DNA of 64,000 bases from Tepidamorphus sp. (GCA_028280885.1 JANQKY010000072.1:31913-95912); one strand, 5' to 3'. Shown: positions 24,033 to 33,546, numbered from the stretch's first letter. Numbers and translations are program-made. Notes: generated from the sequence alone by a model not told the origin.

Positions 24033-26411
24033 ATGAACGATATCGCGGTTCTGATGGAGACCATGGACTACGGACCGGCACCGGAGGATCCCGGCATCGT
24101 CATCGCCTGGCTTGAGCAGCATGCCGGCGGCTTCGGCCATTTCATCGATGGGCGGTTTACCGACCCCGCAGCCGATCACCCGATCCTCAATCCGGCGACG
24201 GGTGAGCAAATCGCGACGATCTCGCAGGGCACAGCCGATGATGTCGACGCAGCCGTCAAGGCGGCCCGCGCGGCGCAGCCGAAATGGGCGGCTCTAAGCG
24301 GTCACGAGCGGGCGAAACACCTCTATGCGCTCGCCAGGCACATCCAGCAGAACGCCCGTTTCCTGGCGGTGCTGGAGACGATCGACAACGGCAAGCCGAT
24401 CCGCGAAAGCCGGGACATCGATATCCCGTTGGTGGCGCGGCATTTCTATCATCACGCCGGCTGGGCGGAGCTTGCCGAAACCGAGTTTCCGGGCCTCGAA
24501 CCCGTCGGCGTCTGCGGCCAGATCATTCCGTGGAACTTTCCGCTTCTGATGCTCGCCTGGAAGATCGCGCCGGCGCTTGCGGCGGGCAATACGGTGGTGC
24601 TGAAGCCCGCCGAATACACGCCGCTGACGGCGCTCGCCTTTGCCGGGATCTGCCGCAATGCCGGTCTGCCGGCGGGGGTCGTCAACATCGTCACCGGCGA
24701 TGGCGCGACCGGGGCGCTGATCGTCGACCATCAAGATATCGACAAGATCGCCTTTACCGGCTCGACCGAGGTCGGCCGGCGGATCCGCGCGGCGACGGCT
24801 GGAACGAACAAGCGCCTGACGCTCGAACTTGGCGGCAAGTCGCCCTTCGCGGTGTTCCAGGACGCCGATTTGGACGCTGCCGTGGAGGGCGTCGTCGACG
24901 CGATCTGGTTCAACCAGGGCCAGGTCTGCTGCGCCGGATCGCGGATCCTGGTTCAGGAGGCGGTCGCCGACCGGTTCACCGCGCTGCTGTCCCGGCGGAT
25001 GGAGACGCTGCGGGTCGGCGATCCGCTCGACAAGTACACCGATGTCGGCGCGATCGTCCATCCCGTCCAGCTTGAGCGGATCACCGGCCTGGTCGAACAG
25101 GGTGTCGCCGAGGGCGCTCAACTGATCCGGGCGCAGGTCACGCTGCCGGAGGCCGGCTGCTTTTACGCGCCGACGATTGCCTGCGACGTCGAGCCGGCCT
25201 CCATCCTGGCGACCGAGGAGATCTTCGGACCGGTCGCGACCCTGATGCGCTTCCGCACGCCCGACGATGCGGTGGCGCTTGCCAACAACACCCGCTACGG
25301 GCTTGCCGCCTCGGTCTGGAGCGAGAGCGTCAACCTGGCGCTGTCGGTTGCCGCGCAGATCAAGGCCGGTGTCGTCTGGGTCAACTGCACCAATGTCTTC
25401 GACGCTGCCGCCGGCTTCGGCGGATATCGCGAAAGCGGCTTCGGGCGCGAGGGCGGCCGCGAGGGGATGCTCGCCTATCTGAAACCGGCGCGATCGCGAT
25501 CGCGCCGCGCGGAAACACCGCCCGCGCCCCTGGCCACGACGCCGACCGAAGGGGCGATCGAGACGGGTGTCGCTATCGACCGGACCGCGAAACTCTATGT
25601 CGGCGGCAAGCAGAGCCGGCCCGACAGCGGCTATTCCTATACGGTCGCGAGCAGGAAGGGGCAGGCGGTCGGTCTTGCCGGCCTCGGCAACCGCAAGGAT
25701 ATCCGCAACGCGGTCGAGGCGGCGCAGAAGGGGGCGGCCTGGGGCAGGGCGACCGGCCACAACCGCGCGCAGGTGCTCTATTATCTCGCTGAAAACCTGT
25801 CGGCGCGCGCCGATGAATTCGCCGGGCGGCTGCGCGGCTTCGGCATCGCCCGGGCAGCCGCCAGCCAGGAGGTGGAAACGGCGATCCGGCGAACCTTCTG
25901 GTATGCCGCCTGGGCCGACAAGTTCGACGGCGCGGTCCATCAGACCAAGACCTCGAATGTGACGCTGGCGATGCACGAACCGCTCGGCGTCGTCGGCATC
26001 TTGACGCCCGTAGAGGCGCCGCTGGCCGGGTTTGTATCATTGGTGCTGCCGGCGATCGCGATGGGCAACCGGGTCGTGGCGGTGCCGTCGCAATCCTGGC
26101 CGCTTGCCGCGACCGATCTCTATCAGGTGCTCGATACCTCGGACATGCCGCCGGGTGTCGTCAATATCGTCACCGGCGAGCGCGACGGGCTGGCCGCGAC
26201 CCTTGCGGCGCACGACGACGTTCAGGGGATCTGGTATTTCGGCGGTGACACCGGGCGCGAGGCCGTCGAGCGGGCATCGGCTGGAAATCTCAAGCAGACC
26301 TGGACGGCCGACGGCGCCGCCTTCGACTGGACGGGTGCCGGCGCGCAAGGGCGGGACTTTCTGGACCGGGCAACCCAGGTGAAAAACATCTGGGTGCCAT
26401 ACGGCGAATGA
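24033..26411 (+). CDS. Tandem aldehyde dehydrogenase (second domain catalytically dead)
   Basis: Encodes 792 residues. The first ALDH domain (about 45-490) is complete: PWNFPLL, substrate/cofactor motif ELGGKSPF and catalytic cysteine in GQVCCAGS. After a Pro/Ala-rich linker (about 488-510) comes a second, shorter ALDH-like domain (about 515-785). It keeps the cofactor-fold segments but lacks the ELGGK glutamate and the catalytic cysteine. GGGAGG precedes the ATG. Paired with deoC, it probably oxidises acetaldehyde to acetate in deoxynucleoside use. The dead half may serve oligomerisation. Confidence 0.93.
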   Translation: MNDIAVLMETMDYGPAPEDPGIVIAWLEQHAGGFGHFIDGRFTDPAADHPILNPATGEQIATISQGTADDVDAAVKAARAAQPKWAALSGHERAKHLYALARHIQQNARFLAVLETIDNGKPIRESRDIDIPLVARHFYHHAGWAELAETEFPGLEPVGVCGQIIPWNFPLLMLAWKIAPALAAGNTVVLKPAEYTPLTALAFAGICRNAGLPAGVVNIVTGDGATGALIVDHQDIDKIAFTGSTEVGRRIRAATAGTNKRLTLELGGKSPFAVFQDADLDAAVEGVVDAIWFNQGQVCCAGSRILVQEAVADRFTALLSRRMETLRVGDPLDKYTDVGAIVHPVQLERITGLVEQGVAEGAQLIRAQVTLPEAGCFYAPTIACDVEPASILATEEIFGPVATLMRFRTPDDAVALANNTRYGLAASVWSESVNLALSVAAQIKAGVVWVNCTNVFDAAAGFGGYRESGFGREGGREGMLAYLKPARSRSRRAETPPAPLATTPTEGAIETGVAIDRTAKLYVGGKQSRPDSGYSYTVASRKGQAVGLAGLGNRKDIRNAVEAAQKGAAWGRATGHNRAQVLYYLAENLSARADEFAGRLRGFGIARAAASQEVETAIRRTFWYAAWADKFDGAVHQTKTSNVTLAMHEPLGVVGILTPVEAPLAGFVSLVLPAIAMGNRVVAVPSQSWPLAATDLYQVLDTSDMPPGVVNIVTGERDGLAATLAAHDDVQGIWYFGGDTGREAVERASAGNLKQTWTADGAAFDWTGAGAQGRDFLDRATQVKNIWVPYGE

Positions 26412-26773
26412 TGAGGAGGGGGGGGGGCGGCTGTCCGTTCAGGCGCATGGCCGGTCAGGCGAACAGGCAACGGCAATTCCGCTACGGAAAGTATTGTTGA
26501 CGTTACGGTATAAAATCTGACCGGTTGCTTTCGGCTTCGCCTGTTTCGACCGGTTGTATTGTCCGAAGCTGCGTCAATCGATCGCTTGCAATTCGATTTC
26601 GGCCGGTGCATCATAGCCGTCGAAACTTTACGATTTTGTGTTTTTCACAGTGATTTGTTGAATTTCAGTCGATTGCCATGGGTCAAGGGTTAGACGCGGT
26701 TTTCGCGACCGGGCGCAGTGCGCATCCCCGAAATTCGATACCAGCCGAATATCAAGGATAGAGGTGCGCCTGC
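26412..26773. other. Non-coding gap between ALDH and glycosyltransferase genes
   Basis: This stretch of 362 nt holds no convincing gene. It begins with a run of ten G (26418-26427). Its middle part is markedly AT-richer than the neighbouring genes and includes TATAAAAT at about 26511, a possible -10 element for the downstream glucan operon. A GAGG site lies 9 nt before the next ATG. Confidence 0.5.
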
Positions 26774-28828
26774 ATGGATCGGTATGCGCAATTTGCCGCG
26801 TTTGTATCTGATCATCGCGCTCGTAATGAACAGGCCCGGCGCGAAGCGGACGGGCAAGATTTGAATGCGCAGGATCACGGTAGGCGACATGTCCTGAGCC
26901 CCGTGATCCAGCATTCGAAACTGGGCGCCTACGGGGGGCTCGGCGACTTCGTAAGCCAGACCAGCGCCCTGTTCCCCGAGATCGAGTGGGCAATCCCGCT
27001 GACCGAGAAGATCCGCGCCCATGCCGGCGACACGATCGGGCCGCCGCTCGTGAAGGTCCCGGTAGATCTCGTCGATCCGGTGAACGGGGATGTCTACACG
27101 TTCGACTTCGACGTGCACGCCCATCAGCAGCCGAACGGGTCCGTCTCCTGGCTGTTCTACAATCAGGATCTCATGGATCCGACCACCGCCTTCCAGTCGA
27201 TCCTGGCAGCCGACCGGTCGTTGACCGCGCCCGAACTGCGCGTCGATCATCGCTTCTTCGCGCTCTCGATCAACCAGAACACCTATGACAGCACCGCCTG
27301 GTCGGAAGCGCCGGTTACGCTTGCGAACACGCCGGAGCTTCACGCCATTCACCCGCTGCTGCGCCGCTACATCACCCGTCCCGACATGCTCGATGCGATC
27401 ATGCAGGGCGCGATGTCCAAGGCGATCGTCCGGCTGATGACCCGGTCCGGTGTCGACTATGACGTGTTGTGGGTCCACGACTGGCATTTCGCCGCGACAG
27501 CAGGCGAACTGCTGTTGCCGGAGCATCGCGAGCAGGCCGGGACGATCCAGTATGTGCAGCATCTGCACAACGCGCTCTATCAGGGCATCTACGCTTCAAC
27601 CGATCTCTTGGCCATTCTCGGCTGGCCGGCGAGCCACTACGCGCGCTCGCTGTTCAAGGTGCATGGCAATGTCAACCTGCTCGGCGGCGCCCTCAACGCG
27701 CTGCGGCACGGCAGGCTGCGGGGCAGGGCGGTCGCGGTGTCGCGGACCCATGCGCACGAATTGCCGACCGTGGAGCGCGGCGCCGGCCTGCACCATATCT
27801 TCAGCCCGCTGCACACGGACCGGCGGCTTGCCGGCCTGAACAATCCGATCGTCGTGCCGGACAACCTGCCGATCTCGGACGAGACGCGGATCGAACAGGA
27901 CAAGTCGACACTGAAGGCGGAGGTTCAGGCCTATTTCGGCCTGGATCCGAGGCCGGACGCGTTCCTGCTCTTGTGGTCGCATCGCTTCACCCACCAGAAG
28001 CAGGCCGCCGCCGTTCTGCGGGCGCTCGAATTGCTGCTGGAGACGGGAAACGGCGACCTGCAGGTGGCGTTCTTCTGCGACACCGCCCATGGCAGCAACC
28101 CCTACGACGTCGCAAAGCTGCACAGTCTGATCGACCGCTTTCCCGACAGCATCGCCAATCGCCCGTTCGATCCGCGCAAGGAGATGACATTCGCCGCCGG
28201 CGTCGACGGCGCGCTGATGGCGTCCTATTTCGAGCCCTTCGGCTATGCGCCGGTGTGGGTCGGCCTGCAGGGCGGGTTCATCCTGACCGGCGCCAATGGC
28301 GGGCAGGTCGATATCTTCGATCCCGACGCGACCTTCTTCATCGATATCAGGCCGGATGTCGACAAGCCGAACAAGCTCAAGGACCTGAGCCTCGGGCGTC
28401 TCTACGAGTACCTGTTCGTGGGGAATGACTCCTATCGCCAGTATGTCTTCGACCACAACACGAACAGCGTGAAGACCACGATATTGCAGGCGAAGGCGGC
28501 GTTCCAAAACCGCGAGACCAGGAACCGCATCAGTGTCGCCACGATGCGCCGGATCACCGCGCTGGCGCAAAGCGACTATTTCCCGGTCGAGCTGCAGGAA
28601 ATCCTGTTCGGCGGCGAGGAGATCGGCAACGGCGCCGGCCGGATGGGCGCAGGCGGGGTGCCTGCGGATGGCATGCCTGCGAATGGGATGCGGGCGGGCG
28701 GGATGCCTGCGGGCGGACGCTGGTCGCGGTTCAAGGGGACGATAGCGTCGGCGCTGCGCCGGCGGCCGGCCGGGCCGGGCATCGAAGGCAAACGGCCCCT
28801 GAGAGAAGCCCGTTCCGACGCGGTTTGA
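26774..28828 (+). CDS. Glycogen-synthase-like glycosyltransferase (GT5-type)
   Basis: Encodes 684 residues, longer than GlgA (about 480). The N-terminal half has SKLGAYGGLGDFVSQ near residue 50, like the K-x-GGL nucleotide-sugar loop of starch and glycogen synthases, and VLWVHDWHFAATAGELL like the GT5 HDWH motif. The C-terminal half has LLWSHRFTHQKQ and SYFEPFGYAPVWVGLQGG, matching the GT5 motif around the catalytic glutamate. No signal peptide, so cytoplasmic. A Gly/Met/Ala pentapeptide repeat and a basic tail lie at the C-terminus. It probably builds or extends an alpha-glucan. The downstream membrane protein, amylase and porin suggest that product is moved or turned over at the envelope. 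Confidence 0.75.
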   Translation: MDRYAQFAAFVSDHRARNEQARREADGQDLNAQDHGRRHVLSPVIQHSKLGAYGGLGDFVSQTSALFPEIEWAIPLTEKIRAHAGDTIGPPLVKVPVDLVDPVNGDVYTFDFDVHAHQQPNGSVSWLFYNQDLMDPTTAFQSILAADRSLTAPELRVDHRFFALSINQNTYDSTAWSEAPVTLANTPELHAIHPLLRRYITRPDMLDAIMQGAMSKAIVRLMTRSGVDYDVLWVHDWHFAATAGELLLPEHREQAGTIQYVQHLHNALYQGIYASTDLLAILGWPASHYARSLFKVHGNVNLLGGALNALRHGRLRGRAVAVSRTHAHELPTVERGAGLHHIFSPLHTDRRLAGLNNPIVVPDNLPISDETRIEQDKSTLKAEVQAYFGLDPRPDAFLLLWSHRFTHQKQAAAVLRALELLLETGNGDLQVAFFCDTAHGSNPYDVAKLHSLIDRFPDSIANRPFDPRKEMTFAAGVDGALMASYFEPFGYAPVWVGLQGGFILTGANGGQVDIFDPDATFFIDIRPDVDKPNKLKDLSLGRLYEYLFVGNDSYRQYVFDHNTNSVKTTILQAKAAFQNRETRNRISVATMRRITALAQSDYFPVELQEILFGGEEIGNGAGRMGAGGVPADGMPANGMRAGGMPAGGRWSRFKGTIASALRRRPAGPGIEGKRPLREARSDAV
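28640..28714 (+). repeat. Five 15-bp tandem repeats encoding a GMPAG-type pentapeptide
   Basis: Five in-frame 15-bp units, variants of GGGATGCCTGCGGGC, encode the series RMGAG, GVPAD, GMPAN, GMRAG, GMPAG near the C-terminus of the GT5-like enzyme. Being a whole number of codons, copy number can change without a frameshift. Confidence 0.75.
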
Positions 28829-28888
28829 CCGCATCCGACCGCAACGAATCCGGATACGCGACGATCAAGGGTCGATCAGGAGACCGCC

Positions 28889-30382
28889 TTGGGAGACCTG
28901 CTGAACACGCTCGGACTGTCGGGCTTCTTCCACGTCGATTTCGGCGTGCCGACGCGCGATCAGTGGCCGCTGTTCATCCTCAGCAAGTGGGCGCTGGTCA
29001 TCCTGCCGCTCTATTCGGTGCGCTATTTCGGCGCCGCCTCGCGATGGATGCAATATGAGGGCCCCGGCGGGCGCATCCCCGGATTTCGCCAGGCCTGCGC
29101 CTTCCTGGAGAAGTTCATCGCCCATGCGATGTTCTATGTCGGCATGGGTATTCCGATCATCGGGCTCGACGCCGTCTTCGATCTGCCGCGCCTGCTCGGC
29201 TTCACCTTCACCAACATGTTCATCCACGAGGTCCTGCCGATTTATCTGAGCAAGGACCGGTTCCGCCGCCTCTGGCCCGAATGGCGACGCACGCTCGGCG
29301 TGAACCTGGCAATCGACACGCTGACCCTGGAAATGAGTGTGTTCCTGAACTGGCGCGGCGATCCCGTCCTGCGCGAGTCGCCGCATTCGCGCGTTCGCAA
29401 TTTCGTCAAGTCGACCAGATTGCTGCGCGTCGACAAGGACGGTCACAGGGTTACCCGCCTGCAGGTGACCCTGCGCCGGTTCTTCGTTCCGCGCGGGCGC
29501 AGCGCGCGGTTCTATATCGATGTCGACCCCGACGTTGCCCCGCCAGCCGATGCTGCCGGGCTTGGCCGGTATCTGCGGTTCGATTTCGAGGATCTCAACG
29601 ACTGCGCCATGCCGGTCTATATCAACGACCACGGCCGGCAACGCTGGCTCTGGCGACCGCAATACTGGACGAAGTTCTTCAACGAGGTGGCGGGCCGGTC
29701 CTACAAATCCACTCCGTTCGAGATCATCCGGAAGTTCTTTCTCGTCGTGTGCGGCACGCCGGTGGCCTTCAGCGCCGGAAACATGCTGATCCATCTCCAG
29801 CAGGGCCTGACGATCAACCTGCATCCGCTTTTGTATTTCAACTACGGCATCATCTTCGCCTTCACCATCGGCGGCATGTATGGCGCGTCGGTCTTCAGCA
29901 CGCTGATCGAAGTCATCGCCTGCGCCGGCCGGCACGGCGTTCACAAGTATAACGCCGTCTACAACTACCTGTTTCACCGCCGGGCGTGGCAGCAGACATC
30001 ACGATCCCTGATGTTCAATCCATACTACCGCTTCGACGCCTTCGGCGCGCTCCTGGAGCGGGAAAGCCCCCTTTATCGGCGGTTCCGCTTCCTGTTCGGC
30101 GGCATCGTGATGGGCGGGATCTGCGCCTGGGGCCTGACCTATCTGTATGGCCAGAGCTGGGACACGTTCGTCTATTCGAATGTCCAGGCATCGCTGATCG
30201 ACCGGTTGCGCGACGATGCGGCGCTGGTCGCCGGGTCAGGTGCTGACGGCGGAGCCCAAGCGGGAGGCGGTCCGGTTGGCGGCGTTCATCGCGACGATGT
30301 GTATGGCGCGGTGCAGCGCGCGCCGCATGACGGGTTCAATCAGATGTTCCTGCTCCACCCGCAGTTCTCGAACGGTCAGTAG
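28889..30382 (+). CDS. Polytopic membrane protein of unknown function, with a likely compensated frameshift
   Basis: Encodes 497 residues. I do not recognise the family. The start is TTG at 28889 with AGGAG 7 nt upstream; no ATG fits. Hydrophobic helices lie near residues 27-45, 80-100, 280-300, 315-345 and 400-425, with a soluble segment (about 120-270) between. From about 30235 to 30297 the codon third-position GC signal moves to the +1 frame, which reads GQVLTAEPKREAVRLAAFIA, and then returns. This suggests two compensating indels or sequence errors near the end. It sits between the GT5 enzyme and the exported amylase, so it could export or anchor the glucan; that is inference. Confidence 0.72.
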   Translation: MGDLLNTLGLSGFFHVDFGVPTRDQWPLFILSKWALVILPLYSVRYFGAASRWMQYEGPGGRIPGFRQACAFLEKFIAHAMFYVGMGIPIIGLDAVFDLPRLLGFTFTNMFIHEVLPIYLSKDRFRRLWPEWRRTLGVNLAIDTLTLEMSVFLNWRGDPVLRESPHSRVRNFVKSTRLLRVDKDGHRVTRLQVTLRRFFVPRGRSARFYIDVDPDVAPPADAAGLGRYLRFDFEDLNDCAMPVYINDHGRQRWLWRPQYWTKFFNEVAGRSYKSTPFEIIRKFFLVVCGTPVAFSAGNMLIHLQQGLTINLHPLLYFNYGIIFAFTIGGMYGASVFSTLIEVIACAGRHGVHKYNAVYNYLFHRRAWQQTSRSLMFNPYYRFDAFGALLERESPLYRRFRFLFGGIVMGGICAWGLTYLYGQSWDTFVYSNVQASLIDRLRDDAALVAGSGADGGAQAGGGPVGGVHRDDVYGAVQRAPHDGFNQMFLLHPQFSNGQ

Positions 30383-30391
30383 GGCTCGCCG

Positions 30392-32269
30392 ATGCGTCAT
30401 CCGATCCGGCATAGTTGCGAAGCTTTGGGCGTCCGGGCGATGGTTTTCGCCTTTTCGTTGGTGCTCGCCCTGACCGGTCCGCTGCCGACAGCCGCCTCGG
30501 AGAAGAAAGTCGGCGCGAGCGGGCTCGGCAACGAGGTGATCTATTCGATCATGATCGACCGCTTCTACAGCGGCCGGCAATCGAACGACGTGCCCGACTT
30601 CGCCTTTCCCGGCGCTTCCGACTACGACCGGCACAACCGCTACTGGCTCTACAAGACCTTCGCCTGGAACCTGGACGAGGACCGGTCGCGGGCGAGCATC
30701 GATACCTATTGGGGCGGCGACCTGCAGGGCGTCCTCGACAAGCTCGACTATCTGCACTGGCTCGGCGTCACGACCATCCTGCTGTCGCCGGTCTTCGAAA
30801 ACGCCAACGGCTATCACTACGAACTCGGCGGCGCTGCCTATCACGGCTACTGGACGAAGGATTTCTTCCGGCTGGAGGAGCGCTTCGTCAATCCGCCCGA
30901 AGGCGACCAGACGCTCGACGATGTGCTGTCCGAAGGCGTCCTGCTAAAAGAGCTGATCGACCGCGCGCACAGCTTCGATCCGCCGTTCAAGATCATCCTC
31001 GACATTGCGCTCAACCACACCAGCCCGGCGCCGATCGAAACGACCTATCTGGACGAGACGAACTATCTGGAGATGGGCGCGCTATTCGAGGACGGCGCCT
31101 TTGTTTCGGCGCCCTGTCGGCTCGACGGCGGCAAGACGTGCCGCGACAGCGCCATCGGCGACGGCTGGTTTCATCCGCCCGCGCACTGGGTGGAGTGGAG
31201 CGATCCGAGTACGTATTACGATGGCTACCTGAACGGCAATCTGGCCGATCTCGATCAGCGCCAGGACAAGGTGCGGTCCTATCTCGACCGGGCGATCGAC
31301 AAGTGGCTGGGCTTGGGTATCGACGGGCTGCGCCTTGACGCGGTCAAGAACATCTATCCCGACTATTTGCAGGCCCTGGAAACCCGTCTGAAGCGTGAGC
31401 ATCCCGATCTGATCCTGATCGGCGAGTATTTCGACGGCGGCATCTTCGAGGACGGGATCGCGCCGGGGGGGCGGCCGCGGTCGGTCGAATGGCTTGAGGG
31501 CATGCCGCAATCGACGATGTTCGATTTCTCCTTCGCCCGGGCCACACGCGCCTATTTCACCGGCCGGATGGATACGCTCGGCACGCCGCACTTCATCCGC
31601 CACATCCTCGATCCGAACTCGCGCAACAATCCCTTGGGCGCGCGCAGCAACGACCTGGTGACCTTCATCAACAATCAGGACATCGCCCGGATGCTGTCGA
31701 TGGAGGGGGCGACGCCGGAGCGCTACAAGGCCGCGCTGAAGCTGTTGTTCACAGCGCCCGGCGTGCCGAAGCTCTACTATGGCGACGAGATTGGCCTCGC
31801 CTATCCGGCAAATCACCCGCACTGGCGGTTCCATCATCGCGACGACCCGCACTGGGCACGGCTGTTCATGCCGTGGGATCAGTTCGAGGGTCCGGCGGCC
31901 CAGGACTATCTGACCCTGACGCGCGCCCTGATCGGAATGCGCAAGGGTCGGGCCTTCCTGCGGGATGGCGCCATCCGGTTCCTGTCGGCATCGAATGTGT
32001 TCGACCTGTTCGGCGGCAATTCCTATCTGGCCATCGAGCGGTTCGATGCCGATCGTCCGGAAGCCGGCGGCGTCCTCTATCTCTACAGCGCCAGGAGCCG
32101 GGACCAACTGGAATTCGAGGTCGCGCTCGCCGACGGCGACTATGACAGCCTGGAGGGCACCGCCACCGTGCGCGTGCGCGACGGCAAGCTGATCTGGCAG
32201 GACATCGCGGCGAATGAGGCCATCGTCGTCGCCTATCCGGCGAGCGGCACGCACGCCGCGACCAGATGA
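30392..32269 (+). CDS. Exported GH13 alpha-amylase-family enzyme
   Basis: Encodes 625 residues with an N-terminal signal peptide (VFAFSLVLALTGPLPTAAS; residues about 18-36). GH13 regions are present: IDRFYSG near the first strand, ILDIALNHTS, GLRLDAVK with nucleophile D316, LIGEYFD with acid/base E345, and FINNQD with D430. The last region normally reads NHD; here histidine is glutamine (Q429), which may alter specificity. It is probably periplasmic and acts on alpha-glucans. The stop overlaps the porin start in an ATGA; it begins 9 nt after the membrane-protein stop. Confidence 0.9.
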   Translation: MRHPIRHSCEALGVRAMVFAFSLVLALTGPLPTAASEKKVGASGLGNEVIYSIMIDRFYSGRQSNDVPDFAFPGASDYDRHNRYWLYKTFAWNLDEDRSRASIDTYWGGDLQGVLDKLDYLHWLGVTTILLSPVFENANGYHYELGGAAYHGYWTKDFFRLEERFVNPPEGDQTLDDVLSEGVLLKELIDRAHSFDPPFKIILDIALNHTSPAPIETTYLDETNYLEMGALFEDGAFVSAPCRLDGGKTCRDSAIGDGWFHPPAHWVEWSDPSTYYDGYLNGNLADLDQRQDKVRSYLDRAIDKWLGLGIDGLRLDAVKNIYPDYLQALETRLKREHPDLILIGEYFDGGIFEDGIAPGGRPRSVEWLEGMPQSTMFDFSFARATRAYFTGRMDTLGTPHFIRHILDPNSRNNPLGARSNDLVTFINNQDIARMLSMEGATPERYKAALKLLFTAPGVPKLYYGDEIGLAYPANHPHWRFHHRDDPHWARLFMPWDQFEGPAAQDYLTLTRALIGMRKGRAFLRDGAIRFLSASNVFDLFGGNSYLAIERFDADRPEAGGVLYLYSARSRDQLEFEVALADGDYDSLEGTATVRVRDGKLIWQDIAANEAIVVAYPASGTHAATR

Positions 32270-33546
32270 TCCACCGCATCCTTACGGGGCTGGCGCTTGC
32301 TGCCGTGCTGCCGGCGCCGCTGTCGGCGGCGACGCTGTGGGAGAAGGACGGCCACGAGATCGCCTTCAACGGCTATCTTCGCGCCGGTTATGGCTGGTCG
32401 AAGGACTGGGTGCCGCAGATCTGCTTCTGGGCGCCCGGCGCCTCGGCGAAATACCGGCTCGGCAACGAATGCGACATGTATTCCTCGGTCGGCGGACATG
32501 CCGTCGTCGCGCTGGGCGACAATCCGGTCGCCGGCTATGTCAAGATCGAAAGCCGGATCCCGGTGACCCGCTATTATGGCGGCGACGAGGAGATCGATTT
32601 CGACGAGCCGATCATGAACTATGTCGAACTCGGCAATCTGGCGGGGACGTCGGCGAAGTTCTGGATCGGACGGCGCGAGTCCTTCCTCGAGGACGTCCAC
32701 ATCACCGACTACAACTACATGAACCTGAAGGGCGACGGGCTTGGCGTCTACGACATTCCCGCCGGCCCCGTGACGCTCGCCGTTTCCTATAACATCACGC
32801 GCCTGCTCGACACCGAAACGCACGGCAAGGTGCATCAGCACAACTACGATTTCGGCGTGCGCGGCGTACCGCTCAATCCCGGCGGCTCGCTCGACTTCGA
32901 TGTTCGCCTGTCGCGCATCGACGACGACGAAAGCGGCACGACCGGCGTTCACGCGGCCGACGGCTGGGCATTCGCGCTGCGCTATTTCCAGGACGATGTC
33001 GCCGGTGGCCAGAACACGCTGGTCGTCCAGTACGGCACGGGCTCGGCGCGGGCAGCGTTCGCTTGGCCGGCCGAGGCCGACTGGGTCGCCAACAACCTGT
33101 TGTGGTGGGATCAGACGCGCTATCTGGAAGATGCCCGCACGCTGCGCGTGTTGGATACGCTGCTCTATGAGGGATCGCGCTGGTCCGTGATGACGCTGGG
33201 GCTGTTCGAGCGCCGGCATTCGAAGGATTTCGATTCCGTCGATCAAATCTGGGTTAGCGCCGGGGCGCGGGCAAGCTGGTATTTCGGCGAGCACTGGCGG
33301 GTGACGGGCGAATATGGCCTCGACTACGTCCGCGATCTCAACAACGACACCGCCGGCACGCTCGGCAAGAAGACGCTGGCGCTGGAATGGGCGCCGGACC
33401 GCAGCTTCTATGCGCGGCCGGCTTTCCGGATCTACGCCACCCGCGCCGACTGGAGCAGCGATTTCAAGGGCCGGGTCGGCTGGCCGGTCTATTCGGACGG
33501 TTTAAGCGGCTGGAGCACGGGATTTCAGGTCGAATACTGGTGGTGA
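32266..33546 (+). CDS. LamB/maltoporin-family outer-membrane porin
   Basis: Encodes 426 residues with a signal peptide (ILTGLALAAVLPAPLSAA). The mature protein starts with FNGYLRAGYGWSK and has LWIGRR-like and alternating aromatic strands typical of LamB. It ends in VEYWW, an outer-membrane beta-barrel C-terminus. Four cysteines or fewer lie near residues 47 and 66, as in LamB loop 1. ATG overlaps the amylase stop (ATGA). It should let maltodextrin-sized glucans cross the outer membrane. Confidence 0.88.
   Translation: MIHRILTGLALAAVLPAPLSAATLWEKDGHEIAFNGYLRAGYGWSKDWVPQICFWAPGASAKYRLGNECDMYSSVGGHAVVALGDNPVAGYVKIESRIPVTRYYGGDEEIDFDEPIMNYVELGNLAGTSAKFWIGRRESFLEDVHITDYNYMNLKGDGLGVYDIPAGPVTLAVSYNITRLLDTETHGKVHQHNYDFGVRGVPLNPGGSLDFDVRLSRIDDDESGTTGVHAADGWAFALRYFQDDVAGGQNTLVVQYGTGSARAAFAWPAEADWVANNLLWWDQTRYLEDARTLRVLDTLLYEGSRWSVMTLGLFERRHSKDFDSVDQIWVSAGARASWYFGEHWRVTGEYGLDYVRDLNNDTAGTLGKKTLALEWAPDRSFYARPAFRIYATRADWSSDFKGRVGWPVYSDGLSGWSTGFQVEYWW

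Noticed and set aside
24294..25976. A 560-codon minus-strand frame inside the aldehyde dehydrogenase gene
   Set aside because: Antisense to clear ALDH motifs; an effect of GC-biased codons.
26418..26427. Run of ten G after the ALDH stop
   Set aside because: Noted as a possible slippery or miscalled tract, but it lies outside genes and no function is visible.
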